From NCBI GenBank assembly GCA_014324045.1, contig JACOMY010000004.1:62001-126000 (forward strand): DNA of 64,000 bases, read 5' to 3'. Positions 50,461-60,303 of the stretch are shown here, piece by piece; the stretch's first letter is position 1; each line of letters starts with the position of its first letter. Under the pieces are notes generated by a model, which worked only from the letters and a program-made list of their open reading frames with translations, was not told the origin of the DNA and ran no database searches. Position numbers and translations under genes: made by a program. The stretch is from Rhodospirillales bacterium. GTDB lineage: Bacteria; Pseudomonadota; Alphaproteobacteria; Kiloniellales; JACOMY01.

Positions 50461-51405
50461 ATGCAAAGTTACGAGCTTCCTGCCAACGCAGTCGAGGTGT
50501 CGCGCCTGACCAAGATCTATGCCGCTGCGCGCGGCGGCATAGGCAAACGGGCGCTGAAGAACGTGGACCTTAAGATCCCGCGCGGCAACCTCTTCGGTCT
50601 GCTAGGGCCCAACGGCGCCGGCAAGTCGACCCTGATTAACATTCTGGCCGGCCTGGCGACCAAGAGCGGCGGCGAGGCGCGGATCTGGGACTTCGACATC
50701 GATCGCATGCCGCGCCAGGCCCGTGCTGCCATTGGCGTGGTGCCGCAGGAGCTGAACATCGATCCCTTCTTTACCCCGCGGGCCTTGTTGGAGCTGCAGG
50801 CTGGCCTCTACGGCGTGCCGCCGCGCGAAAGGCGTACCATGGAGCTGCTTGCGGCCCTGGGTTTAGCCGAGAAGGCAGAGGCCTATGCCCGCACCCTCTC
50901 CGGCGGCATGCGCCGACGGCTGATGGTGGCTAAGGCCATGGTGCACAGCCCGCCGATCCTCGTGCTGGACGAGCCCACCGCCGGCGTCGACGTGGAACTG
51001 CGCCAGCAACTCTGGGCCGAGGTGCGCAGGCTGAACGAACGCGGTGTCACGGTGCTCTTGACCACTCACTACTTGGAAGAGGCCGAAGAGCTTTGCGAGC
51101 GCATCGCCATCATCAACCACGGTGAGGTGATTGCCTGCGATACGACGCTCGGCCTACTCGGGCGCCTGGACACCAAGGAGGTTCGGATCTCGGTCGACCG
51201 GGATCTCTCTTACCTGCCGGCCGCTCTGGAGCGCTACAATGTCGAGCTAAGCGAGGGCTGCCAGCTTTCGTTCCGCTATCAAGCGAGTCAGAGCCCCTTG
51301 GCCGGCATCCTCGCCACCCTCTCGGCGATGGGTCTAGGCGTGGTCGACGTCTCGACCAGCGAGCCCGATCTTGAGGATATCTTTCTGCAGTTGACCCGCT
51401 CATGA
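50461..51405 (+). CDS. ABC transporter ATP-binding protein (YadG/DrrA-like)
   Basis: 314 residues with one ATP-binding domain: Walker A GPNGAGKST, signature TLSGGMRRRLMVAKA, Walker B ILVLDEPTAGVD, and a switch His in LLTTHYLEE. The C-terminal 80 residues match the extension of ABC-2 type exporter ATPases. Normally a membrane ABC-2 permease follows; here a lipoprotein hydrolase gene overlaps the stop by four bases and no permease is nearby. The permease may be elsewhere or lost. Confidence 0.9.
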   Translation: MQSYELPANAVEVSRLTKIYAAARGGIGKRALKNVDLKIPRGNLFGLLGPNGAGKSTLINILAGLATKSGGEARIWDFDIDRMPRQARAAIGVVPQELNIDPFFTPRALLELQAGLYGVPPRERRTMELLAALGLAEKAEAYARTLSGGMRRRLMVAKAMVHSPPILVLDEPTAGVDVELRQQLWAEVRRLNERGVTVLLTTHYLEEAEELCERIAIINHGEVIACDTTLGLLGRLDTKEVRISVDRDLSYLPAALERYNVELSEGCQLSFRYQASQSPLAGILATLSAMGLGVVDVSTSEPDLEDIFLQLTRS

Positions 51406-52430
51406 CTCCGCAGCGGCTGCTTATCGTCCTTGCTGTCTTGTTGGCACCGCTTGCGGGCTGCGGCCCCAAGTTGGCGCCGCCTGGACCGACATCGGGGGTG
51501 CCGGAACTGCTGCAAACCGGTCCGGGGTCGGCCAGCTTCAAGACCGCCGACGGCTATCGTCTGACCTTGCGCCGTTGGCTAACGGAGGGCGCGCCCGAAG
51601 CGGTGATCCTGGGCTTGCACGGTTTCAACGATCATGCCGATTTCATCGCGCCAGCAGCCGAGGTCTGGCGCCGGCGAGGCATCGCCACCTATGCCTACGA
51701 CCAACGCGGTTTCGGCACCTCGTCAGTACGCGGTCTTTGGGGCGGCGCGGAGCAGTACGCCGAAGACGCCAACAGTGCCTTGCGCCTGCTGCGGCGGCGA
51801 TACCCCGACACTCCGCTCTACCTACTGGGCGAATCCATGGGCGGAGCCGTCGCCATTGCCGCCCTGACCCGGTCCGATGCGGCGGAGGTCCAAGGTCTGA
51901 TTCTATCCGCCCCCGGCGTCCGCGGCCGGGACTCCTTGCCCTTCGGCCACCGCCTCGGCCTTTACTTGGTCAGCCACACACTTCCCTGGGTCGCCGTGCG
52001 GCCGCCGCGAACAGCGGCCATACAGGCATCCGACAACATCGAGGCACTGATCGCGCTGGGCCAAGATCCTCTGGTCATCAAGCGCACCCGCATGGATACG
52101 GTCTACGGCCTGATGAACCTCATGGACTTGGCGCAAACGCGAGCGGGACAGCTGAAGCAGCCCTTGCTGCTGCTCTACGGCGAGAAGGACGCCTTGATTC
52201 CCCCGGAAGTGATCGAGCGCCTCTGGACCCGTCTACCGCAAGAGGCCGACAACCGGCGCCGCGCCTTCTATCCAGAAGGCTGGCACCTGCTGTTCAAGGA
52301 TCGACAGGCCGCCGTCGTCATCGAGGACGTGGCCCATTGGGTGAAGGCGCCGGACGTGGCCCTTCCCTCGCAAGCCGATCTGCGCGCACCGGTTGTCGAT
52401 GCGGACGAACCCCGAGATACAGTCGAGTAA
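51402..52430 (+). CDS. alpha/beta hydrolase lipoprotein (monoacylglycerol lipase-like)
   Basis: 342 residues. A lipoprotein signal (LLAPLAGC, lipidated Cys20) places it at a membrane surface. The hydrolase triad is visible: Ser of GESMGG (about 145), Asp in GEKDALIP and His in GWHLLFKD; the oxyanion HG is in LGLHGFNDH. The family acts on monoacylglycerols and other lysolipid esters. Translationally coupled to the ABC ATPase (ATGA overlap), which hints at a shared envelope-lipid role. Confidence 0.88.
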   Translation: MTPQRLLIVLAVLLAPLAGCGPKLAPPGPTSGVPELLQTGPGSASFKTADGYRLTLRRWLTEGAPEAVILGLHGFNDHADFIAPAAEVWRRRGIATYAYDQRGFGTSSVRGLWGGAEQYAEDANSALRLLRRRYPDTPLYLLGESMGGAVAIAALTRSDAAEVQGLILSAPGVRGRDSLPFGHRLGLYLVSHTLPWVAVRPPRTAAIQASDNIEALIALGQDPLVIKRTRMDTVYGLMNLMDLAQTRAGQLKQPLLLLYGEKDALIPPEVIERLWTRLPQEADNRRRAFYPEGWHLLFKDRQAAVVIEDVAHWVKAPDVALPSQADLRAPVVDADEPRDTVE

Positions 52431-52453
52431 GGAGTCCGGGGTCGAGGCCCGAA

Positions 52454-52672
52454 CTAGTTCAGGTCCTTCTCCAACCCAGCCTCCAGCAAGGCCCGACGCG
52501 CCGCGTCCCTATCGTCGGCAGCAACGCAGAGGCGGCGCGGCAGAATGCCGACCGACCCCTCGGTGATCGAGATGTTGGCATCCAACACATGAGAGGGAAT
52601 GCCGACGTCTTTGAGGACCGCCCGGGCGAAACTCAAAAGGACCAGGTCCTGGGTCTGCATCAGTGTGTTCAT
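52454..52672 (-). CDS. DUF2007 family small protein
   Basis: 72 residues. The pattern D-L-V-x-x-S-F-A-x-A-x-L-x-x-x-G-I near the start and RLCVAADDRDAARRALLEAG at the end fit DUF2007, putative signal-transducing proteins with a ferredoxin-like fold resembling PII-type domains. Function unknown. It starts six bases after the GST stop on the same strand. Confidence 0.85.
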   Translation of the reverse strand: MNTLMQTQDLVLLSFARAVLKDVGIPSHVLDANISITEGSVGILPRRLCVAADDRDAARRALLEAGLEKDLN

Positions 52673-52677
52673 GAGTC

Positions 52678-53292
52678 CTAGAATCCCATGGATTGGAGTA
52701 CCTTAAGTGCCGCCGGCCGGGAGCCGCAGCGGGCGATCCAGGCAGCGGTGCTGCGGTAGGGCGCGAGATCGCCGCCGCCGATCATCACCCAGCTGAGGAC
52801 GGAGACCAGATTGACGTCGGCCACGGTAAAGCGCCCGCCCACCAGATAGCCATAATGATCGATGTGTGTCTCCAACCCTTCGAGCGGCCGGTAGAGCTCG
52901 GCCATGGCAAGCGCAATCCGCTCCGGGTCTCGCTCCTCCTCTTCGGCGAGAAAGCCGTTCGTCAGCACGATAAGCGCCGCCGGCTCGATTGCGGTGGCCG
53001 TCCAGAAGGCCCAGCTTGAGAGCTTACCCTCCTCGGCCAGGTCCTGTGGGCCCAGATCGCCGCCATACTTGCGCGCCAGATAGTGATTGATAGCGTAGGA
53101 TTCCCAGAGATGGAGGCCGTCGTCGTCCAAGCTCGGCACCTTGCCGAAGGGATTGACGGCCAGCAGATTGGGATGCTGTGCGGCTTCCTCCGCTGCGATC
53201 GACACGGCCTCGTAGTCCAAGCCAATCTCCTCGGCCAGCCAGAGGCAACGATAGGTGCGCGTGCGCGGCGCGCCGAAGAGTCTGATTCCCAT
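52678..53292 (-). CDS. glutathione S-transferase family protein
   Basis: 204 residues. The thioredoxin-like domain opens MGIRLFGAPRTRTYRCLWLAEE, with the glutathione contacts GKVPSLDDDG and ESYAINHYL, then a helical domain with RFTVADVNL. The Arg-rich N-terminus and R-T-Y-R-C-L-W pattern suggest a Nu/Beta-like cytosolic form. It heads a two-gene unit with the DUF2007 gene. Confidence 0.9.
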   Translation of the reverse strand: MGIRLFGAPRTRTYRCLWLAEEIGLDYEAVSIAAEEAAQHPNLLAVNPFGKVPSLDDDGLHLWESYAINHYLARKYGGDLGPQDLAEEGKLSSWAFWTATAIEPAALIVLTNGFLAEEEERDPERIALAMAELYRPLEGLETHIDHYGYLVGGRFTVADVNLVSVLSWVMIGGGDLAPYRSTAAWIARCGSRPAALKVLQSMGF

Positions 53293-53405
53293 TGCCCAGA
53301 CTGAACCCTTTCTTGCAGGAATGCATCCTGCGCCCCAATTTCCTAGCACAATCCAAGGCGGCTGCCATTGCCGCTTTCCACCGGCACCCGCAAGGAGAAG
53401 ACAGC

Positions 53406-53702
53406 ATGGACGACAAGACAAGGATCGAATTGGAAGCCGCAACCTTCCGCCGGCTGACCGCACATCTGCAAGGCCGCACCGACGTCCAGAATATCGACCT
53501 CATGAACTTGGCCGGCTTCTGCCGCAACTGCCTCTCGCGCTGGTACGGCGAGGCCGCCGACGCCGCCGGTGAGACCTTGGACAAGGAGGCTGCCCGCGAG
53601 ATCGTCTACGGCATGCCTTACGGCGAATGGAAGGCCAAGTTCCAGACGGAGGCAAGCGATGCGCAGAAAGCAGCCTTCTCGGAGGCGAGCGAAGACCGTT
53701 AG
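53406..53702 (+). CDS. DUF1244 family protein
   Basis: 98 residues. The central stretch NIDLMNLAGFCRNCLSRWY and MPYGEWKAKFQ are diagnostic of DUF1244, a helical family widespread in proteobacteria with a conserved pair of cysteines (FCRNC). Role unknown. Divergent from the GST gene. Confidence 0.92.
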   Translation: MDDKTRIELEAATFRRLTAHLQGRTDVQNIDLMNLAGFCRNCLSRWYGEAADAAGETLDKEAAREIVYGMPYGEWKAKFQTEASDAQKAAFSEASEDR

Positions 53703-53840
53703 ACCGTTACCGGTCAGGCTTGGGCTATCCGGCACCGGCTTATCCACAGCAATCCCCAGCTTTCTGCCATTGCTTCGCAAGCGTCCGGATCTCTAAGTTT
53801 CACCCCCTTACGATTTCGAGGTCTTGGCAAGGAGGCCGTC

Positions 53841-54161
53841 ATGGATCAGGAGAGCGGCGCAGCAGCGCCCCAGACCGACGAGACGACAGCGCCGTCCAAC
53901 CCCGGAGTCGGTGGCCCCGGAGTCGGCGGTATTGCTGCCGATCGCTTGAAGTCCTTCGTGGAGCGGATCGAGCGTTTAGAGGAAGAGAAAGCAGCCCTTG
54001 CCGCAGACATCCGCGATGTCTTCGCCGAAGCCAAGGGCGCTGGCTTCGACACCAAGATCATGCGGCAGATCCTGAAGCTGCGAAAGTTGGAACAAGACGA
54101 CCGGCAAGAGCAGGAGCACTTACTCGACCTCTACAAGCGGGCGCTTGGCATGGAGATCTAG
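53841..54161 (+). CDS. gapR: nucleoid-associated protein GapR (DUF2312)
   Basis: 106 residues. After a low-complexity head the conserved core runs DRLKSFVERIERLEEEKAAL, ADIRDVFAEAKGAGFD, IMRQILKLRKLEQDDRQEQE. GapR is an essential alphaproteobacterial DNA-binding protein that clamps overtwisted DNA ahead of replication forks and RNA polymerase. AAGGAGG lies upstream. A perfect 14-bp hairpin follows the stop. Confidence 0.93.
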   Translation: MDQESGAAAPQTDETTAPSNPGVGGPGVGGIAADRLKSFVERIERLEEEKAALAADIRDVFAEAKGAGFDTKIMRQILKLRKLEQDDRQEQEHLLDLYKRALGMEI

Positions 54162-54195
54162 TCGCTCTGAAACCGCTGCAAAGTCTCGCAATACA

Positions 54196-54228
54196 CAGCG
54201 GACTGTCGTTTCAGACGACAGTCCGCTG
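54196..54228 (+). terminator. hairpin after gapR, terminator-like
   Basis: CAGCGGACTGTCGT and its exact complement ACGACAGTCCGCTG form a 14-bp stem with loop TTCAG, 35 bases past the gapR stop. There is no T-run behind it, so it may act as a Rho-assisted or 3'-end protecting structure and not as a classical intrinsic terminator. Confidence 0.65.
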
Positions 54229-54441
54229 AGGTCCTTCGTCGTCGGGAATCCCCGGGGCCGATGTTGCCGGCGGCTAGCCCGAACCGGCGGGCGAGACAAT
54301 CGCCGAAGACCCGGCCCGTAACCGCTCTCTACCCGCTGACACGTGACACGAAAGTGTCTCGTGGCGGTCTTGAAGTTGTGCTCCAGACATGGTTTTTTGT
54401 CACACAGTTTCCTTCACCCCCTTCGGGGGCAGTTTCCTTTG

Positions 54442-54517
54442 GGGCCCGTAGTTCAGCGGTCAGAACCCGCCGCTCATAACGGTGTTGTCGCAGGTTCGAA
54501 TCCTGCCGGGCCCACCA
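54442..54517 (+). tRNA. tRNA with CAU anticodon, probably tRNA-Ile2
   Basis: 76 nt with encoded CCA. Acceptor GGGCCCG pairs with CGGGCCC; anticodon stem CGCCG/CGGTG around loop CTCATAA. A CAU anticodon could be elongator Met or the minor Ile tRNA whose C34 is changed to lysidine. The C4-G69 and C5-G68 pairs match the known TilS recognition pairs of tRNA-Ile2, which favours Ile2. It is not initiator-like because position 1 pairs with 72. Confidence 0.85.
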
Positions 54518-54597
54518 TTCGGCCGTTCGCCTTCATGTCCTAGCCGGAAGGAAGGCCGAGTGGCCGCTTGGACCTGCCGCAGCACCTTGCCGGCCGG

Positions 54598-55491
54598 CTA
54601 TTCCATTGTGCGCGACGACCGCAGCGCCGGCGCCAAGCAGCGCACCAGAGCATCGCCGCCCGCCAGCAAAGTATGGCCGGAGACGTCGTCCGCAGCCTTG
54701 AGTCCGGCGGTGGTGACGGCCGCCGTTGCCAGCCCGGCCGCCGCAACGGCCCGGAGCGTATCGGCGTCATAGCTACCCGGCCCGCCGAAAGGTACCCCGA
54801 AGACCCGGCTCTTGGGCTGGGGATAGTGCGACAGCGCCTCCCCAGCGACTGCAATCTCGCGCCGCTGCTCTTCGCCTCTCAGGCCGGCCATGACCAAGTG
54901 GCGATGACTGTGGTTGCCGAGGGTGACGCCCGGCAACGCGAGGGCCGCGACTTCGCCCGGCGTCACGAAGCCATTGTCCACCTCCGGCAAGAAGGCTGAC
55001 AGCAGGGCAGCCATGCGCAAGGGCGACACCCGCCGCGGGTCCTTGCTATCCTTGTAGAACCGCCCGGGCCGCAGCGCCGATGCGACCTCAGGCGCATGTT
55101 CTTGTAGGAAGGCGCGAAAGGGCTGCTCCCGGCCCTGCGCTATCAGGATCGTCACCTGACGGCGCCAATAGGCTGCCCCGCCCAAGGGCGCGGTCATCAG
55201 GAACCAAGTTGCCGGCAGACCGCGCGCCGCCACCAAGGGCAGGGCAACTTCGGCAATGGAACGATGGTTGTCGTCGAAGGTCAGCGCGGCCAAGCCCTTC
55301 AGGCTCTCGCCCCGTTGTCGGCGTGCCACCAAGTCGTCGAGTGAGACCACACTATAGTGCCGTTGCAACCAGGCGAGCGCACGCTCCAGCCACTTAGCCG
55401 AAACGGCATCCTTATAGCCGGTGGCGTCCGGCGTGCCGACGGCATGGAACAGCAAGATCAAAGAGGGCGGCATCATAGTGCCATGGGGCAC
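54598..55491 (-). CDS. polysaccharide deacetylase family protein
   Basis: 297 residues from a GTG at 55489-55491; ATGs five and six codons later are equally possible starts. NodB-type catalytic motifs: TFDD (71-74) with the second Asp as metal ligand, and NHSHRH (about 193-198) with the H-x-x-x-H pair. The fold removes acetyl groups from N-acetylated sugars. No clear signal peptide, so a cytoplasmic substrate or membrane association at the N-terminus (PPSLILLFHAVG) is possible. Monocistronic. Confidence 0.87.
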   Translation of the reverse strand: MPHGTMMPPSLILLFHAVGTPDATGYKDAVSAKWLERALAWLQRHYSVVSLDDLVARRQRGESLKGLAALTFDDNHRSIAEVALPLVAARGLPATWFLMTAPLGGAAYWRRQVTILIAQGREQPFRAFLQEHAPEVASALRPGRFYKDSKDPRRVSPLRMAALLSAFLPEVDNGFVTPGEVAALALPGVTLGNHSHRHLVMAGLRGEEQRREIAVAGEALSHYPQPKSRVFGVPFGGPGSYDADTLRAVAAAGLATAAVTTAGLKAADDVSGHTLLAGGDALVRCLAPALRSSRTME

Positions 55492-55717
55492 CCCAAGCTT
55501 AGCGCAAAGAGAAGACGATGGGCACTGCCAGCGACACGCTTCCGGTCGGCGGTGCCGTTAGCGGCTGGGCACGCCGCCTCAGCGGCGAGGGAGCTGCAAG
55601 AACTGCTAGAGCGAGCGCTACGGGTGCCGGCAAGCGTAACAAGCTTGTCTCTCCTTGAAGATTTAAGGTTTGCATTGTCCCAGTTCTGGGGCATGGGTAC
55701 AAAATTCTGTTGCAAAT

Positions 55718-55736
55718 GCAACTGACTCTCATTATC
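55718..55736 (+). promoter_or_regulatory. Fur-like box upstream of hemP
   Basis: GCAACTGACTCTCATTATC agrees with 13 of 19 positions of the classical Fur consensus, perfectly in its right half, and lies 34 bases before the hemP start. It predicts iron-repressed transcription of hemP. Irr or RirA sites cannot be excluded by eye. Confidence 0.65.
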
Positions 55737-55770
55737 AATAATTGTCGCTACCATGAGGAGATTCGAAGCG

Positions 55771-55941
55771 ATGCAAGAAACCAAGACCCTGTCAACCTTC
55801 ACCCAGTTACTCCCGCAGCCGGTCAAGGAGATTAGTAGCCTGGCGCTCTTCGGCAACGCTCGCGAACTGTTGATCCGCCACTCAGGCGAACTCTATCGGC
55901 TGCGGCCAACTGCCAAAGGCGGTCTGATCCTCACCAAATAG
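55771..55941 (+). CDS. hemP: hemin uptake protein HemP
   Basis: 56 residues. The C-terminal pattern SSLALFGNARELLIRHSGEL, YRLRPTAKGGLILTK is that of HemP, a small protein needed for full expression of heme-uptake genes in several proteobacteria. The start at 55771 has AGGAG at 10-base spacing; an in-frame ATG at 55753 is also possible. It is followed by a relic of a heme/iron ABC ATPase, so a larger heme-uptake locus probably existed here. Confidence 0.88.
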   Translation: MQETKTLSTFTQLLPQPVKEISSLALFGNARELLIRHSGELYRLRPTAKGGLILTK

Positions 55942-55973
55942 AGGGTTTTGCGCCTTAGGATTGGAACGCAGCT

Positions 55974-56192
55974 GTGGGCAGCGGCACCGCGCACGACCTG
56001 ATCGCCGCCCTAGAATTGGCCGGCGACACCCTGCTGCTCTCGCGCAGTAAGGTCGTGGCCTAGGGGCCGGCTCAAGAGGTGCTGGCGGAGGACCTGATCA
56101 CCGAGGCCTTCGGCGCACCGCTGCTACGGGTGCCGCTAGCGGGCAGCCTGCGTCAAGCAATCCTGCCGGCTGGAACGCGCTACAAGACTTGA
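55974..56192 (+). pseudogene. relic of a heme/iron ABC transporter ATPase (HmuV-like C-terminus)
   Basis: The 73-codon reading begins GSGTAHDLIAALELAGDTLL, continues LSRSKVVA, meets an in-frame TAG, and resumes GPAQEVLAEDLITEAFGAPL. This is the C-terminal end of FecE/HmuV-type ATPases (switch His in AHDL, then the G-x-V-V-A-x-G-P-x-x-E-V-L motif). The Walker A, signature and Walker B parts are gone. It lies directly behind hemP, where hmu genes are expected. Confidence 0.65.
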
Positions 56193-56264
56193 CGGGGTGC
56201 CCGCGATGGCTAGGATCGCGCGCCGCCCGCTCGATTCAGCCCTCGATCTTGGAAAGAAGGTCCC

Positions 56265-57938
<1,674 letters not shown>

Positions 57939-58186
57939 CGACAGATTCTACGATCCCAAGGGTCCACTTCGCCAGCCTTGTCGGCGCCGCCGGTTCACGG
58001 TCATGCTTCCTTCGCGTCCCTCTCAGCAGGCTTAGACAGGCAACCGGCAAAAAGCACGCCGGTGGCCAATGTCTTAGGGCCGCTCCGCGTTTTCCGCAGC
58101 CCAGACGCTTATTGTGCATTGTCGGCCGGCCTCAAGATTTGCTTGCCTCCATACTCTAATCGGACGTAGGCTTCCCCTGTATCAGA

Positions 58187-58263
58187 GGATCCGTAGCTCA
58201 GTTGGATAGAGCGCTGCCCTCCGAAGGCAGAGGTCACAGGTTCGAATCCTGTCGGGTCCGCCA
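58187..58263 (+). tRNA. tRNA-Arg (CCG)
   Basis: 77 nt with encoded CCA. Acceptor GGATCCG pairs with CGGGTCC (one G-T pair), anticodon loop CTCCGAA, T-loop TTCGAAT. Reads CGG codons. Confidence 0.97.
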
Positions 58264-58416
58264 TGTTTTGGAAACGAAAGCAGAAACTTAGACAGATCGC
58301 GACTTACGCGGGGCGCGCCAAACCACTATTGCACAGATCTTACAGTGCAACCCTGTCCGGCGCGGATCGGTGCTGCATTGAGAACGGCCCCCCAAGGCCC
58401 TAAGGTCGTAAAGACC

Positions 58417-59061
58417 CTAGCGGACTGCCGGAGAAGCCGGATAGCGCTGGCGGGCTGCTTGGAAAAGTTGTCGAGCCTCCGGCGTGCCGACGAAGCGCCA
58501 GTGCCAAGGCTCGAAGGATATGCCCTGTGCGTTGTCTTCCGGGAAAGAGAGCTCGAAGCCGAAGGTGGCGGCGTTCTCCGCCAGCCAGAGGCTAGCCTCG
58601 GTCCCGCCGAAGCAGATTTCGAAGTCGCACTTGCGATTCCGGCCGTCGGCGAAATCTACGGCATAGCCGGTGGCATGCTCGCTGTGGCCGGGTGGGGCGG
58701 AGACCTGGGCACGCGCCTTCTCGCTCTCCCTACGCCCGTCGCAGCTCTTGCCGCAGACCTGGCCGCGAGGATCGCAGACGTGGCGGCAGAAGAGGTAGCG
58801 CTGCTTCTGAATTGAGCGAAAGCAAGAGAGTGCCCTGAGATCGGTCCCGTCGGCGCGCGCCGCCTCGATCATCACCCGCAAGGCCTGCGCCGCATCTTTG
58901 TGCAGGCGCGGGCTATTGCCGGTGCAGACCGCGACCAGGTCCTCCGGGGCGGCCTCGGGATAGCGCATGTGCCCATGGAGGCTCTCCTGCGCCCAAGCCG
59001 GTCCGGCAAGTTCCAACCCAGCAAGTCCCAACAGCAGCAGGAAAAGGAGGAGGCTGCGCAT
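58417..59061 (-). CDS. D-alanyl-D-alanine carboxypeptidase, VanY-type (M15B)
   Basis: 214 residues. Signal peptide (MRSLLLFLLLLGLAGLELAG, cleavage near AWAQ) sends it to the periplasm. Zinc and catalytic residues of the VanY/LAS family: H129 and D136 in SEHATGYAVDF, E184 and H187 in FEPWHWRFVG. Nine or so cysteines, including CRHVC and CGKSC, are unusually many and may form disulfides. It would trim peptidoglycan stem peptides. It starts about 20 bases after the nudC stop on the same strand. Confidence 0.88.
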   Translation of the reverse strand: MRSLLLFLLLLGLAGLELAGPAWAQESLHGHMRYPEAAPEDLVAVCTGNSPRLHKDAAQALRVMIEAARADGTDLRALSCFRSIQKQRYLFCRHVCDPRGQVCGKSCDGRRESEKARAQVSAPPGHSEHATGYAVDFADGRNRKCDFEICFGGTEASLWLAENAATFGFELSFPEDNAQGISFEPWHWRFVGTPEARQLFQAARQRYPASPAVR

Positions 59062-59080
59062 GGCATCGATCCTGTTTGAG

Positions 59081-59985
59081 TCAGCCGTCGATCAGCTGAC
59101 GCGCGATGGAGTCGCGCCGCGGCAGGCGTAAGGTTTTATCTTCCGGCGCGCTGCGTAAAGCTTGGCGCTCGAACCAAGCCGCCGATTCCATCTCGCCGGG
59201 ATCGACCCGGAGCGGGCCGAAGTCAGCGCGGGCACGGAAACCGATCATGAGTGAGAAGGGGAAAGGCCAAGGCTGCGAGGAGCAGTAGGCGACATCGCGC
59301 ACCTTCAGATCCGCCTCTTCCTCGACTTCGCGGGCCACCGCCTCCTCCAAGCTTTCGCCCGGTTCCAGAAAGCCGGCTAAGGTCGAATCCATGCCCGGCG
59401 GCCAGAGCTTTTGCCGGCCCATGACGCAGCGTGTGCTGCTGTCGTGGATCAACACGATGACGGCCGGATCTGTGCGCGGAAAGTGCTGGGTGCCGCAGGC
59501 GGCGTTACGGCAGCGGCGGACATGGCCGCCCTGTCCGGCCTCGGTCCTGCTGCCGCACAGTCCGCAGAAGCGTTGCCGCCCGTGCCAGTAGACCAGCCCC
59601 CGGGCATAGGCTAGCAAGGAACCCTCCGCGCGCGCTGGGTGCCTACGACGCGCAGGTCGCTGAAGTGGCCCCGACCGGCCAGCCGTGGCGCATGGTCCGG
59701 CACCTCTTCTTCGGAGACGTCCAAGGCGACGTAACAGCAGTCGTCCAGCAAGCCCAGCAGCGCCCAGGTCGCCCCGCGGTCCAAGTAGTGTCGGGCTTCG
59801 GCCGCGGTGAGCCAAGCGAGGCTCGGCCGCTCCGGGTCGGCGACCAGGTTACGGCCGCGCCAAACCGGCAGAAAGCGCGTTCCGGGGTCGGCTAGGCATG
59901 CGTCGATCCAAGCTCTGTCGCGGCGGCGCTTGTCGAGCCGGTCGAGGCAGACGCCAGTGTAGAAGTTTGCGCGCGTATCTTCCAT
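59081..59985 (-). pseudogene. nudC: NADH pyrophosphatase NudC, one frameshift
   Basis: About 300 codons. The N-terminal half reads MEDTRANFYTG to GHFSDLRVVGTQR; the C-terminal half, EGSLLAYARGLVYWHGRQRFCG onward, is in another frame. Adding one base near 59625, in a CG-repeat run, joins them perfectly. The C-terminal half has the zinc ribbon (CGLCG, CRNAACG), the Nudix box and the NudC signature SQPWPFPFSLM. NudC hydrolyses NAD(H) and removes NAD caps from RNA. In the Nudix box the usual Gly after REVxEEx is Asp (REVEEEADL). A single lesion leaves sequencing error open. Confidence 0.85.
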
Positions 59986-60173
59986 TCGGGCCAGAGACTG
60001 GCAGAGCCGGGACTGCGATACAATTGGGCAAAGGCGACGTCGAAATAAGGGGGAGGCGGCAATCAAGGAAAGGGCGCGCGGCAAGCCGCCGCGCCGCCAG
60101 CCTGCGGTTGGAAGGGCCTTCCCATGAAATAGCCCTCTTGAACTCCCGGCGCCGAACGCGAATAGTGGGGACA

Positions 60174-60269
60174 GGGAGGTTGGCAGCGGACGGAGTCCTC
60201 GCCAACCCGGTCAGGTCCGGAAGGAAGCAGCCGTAACGAGTTTCGCTTCGGGTCGTCCGTCAGCCTCCC
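60174..60269 (+). ncRNA. ffs: signal recognition particle 4.5S RNA
   Basis: A 96-nt hairpin RNA. The ends GGGAGG and CCTCCC pair, and the apex holds the conserved SRP domain IV: GTCAGGTCCGGAAGGAAGCA with the GGAA tetraloop and the flanking symmetric loop bound by Ffh. Position just upstream of dnaX is conserved in alphaproteobacteria. Confidence 0.96.
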
Positions 60270-60303
60270 GCCGGTTTCACCGACAAGATATGCGGGAGGG
60301 TCG

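Noticed and set aside
54345-54429. Two short hairpins (GACAC-GAAA-GTGTC and CCCCC-TTC-GGGGG) ahead of tRNA-Ile2
   Set aside because: Five-bp stems are expected by chance in GC-rich DNA; no T-run or leader gene supports a function.
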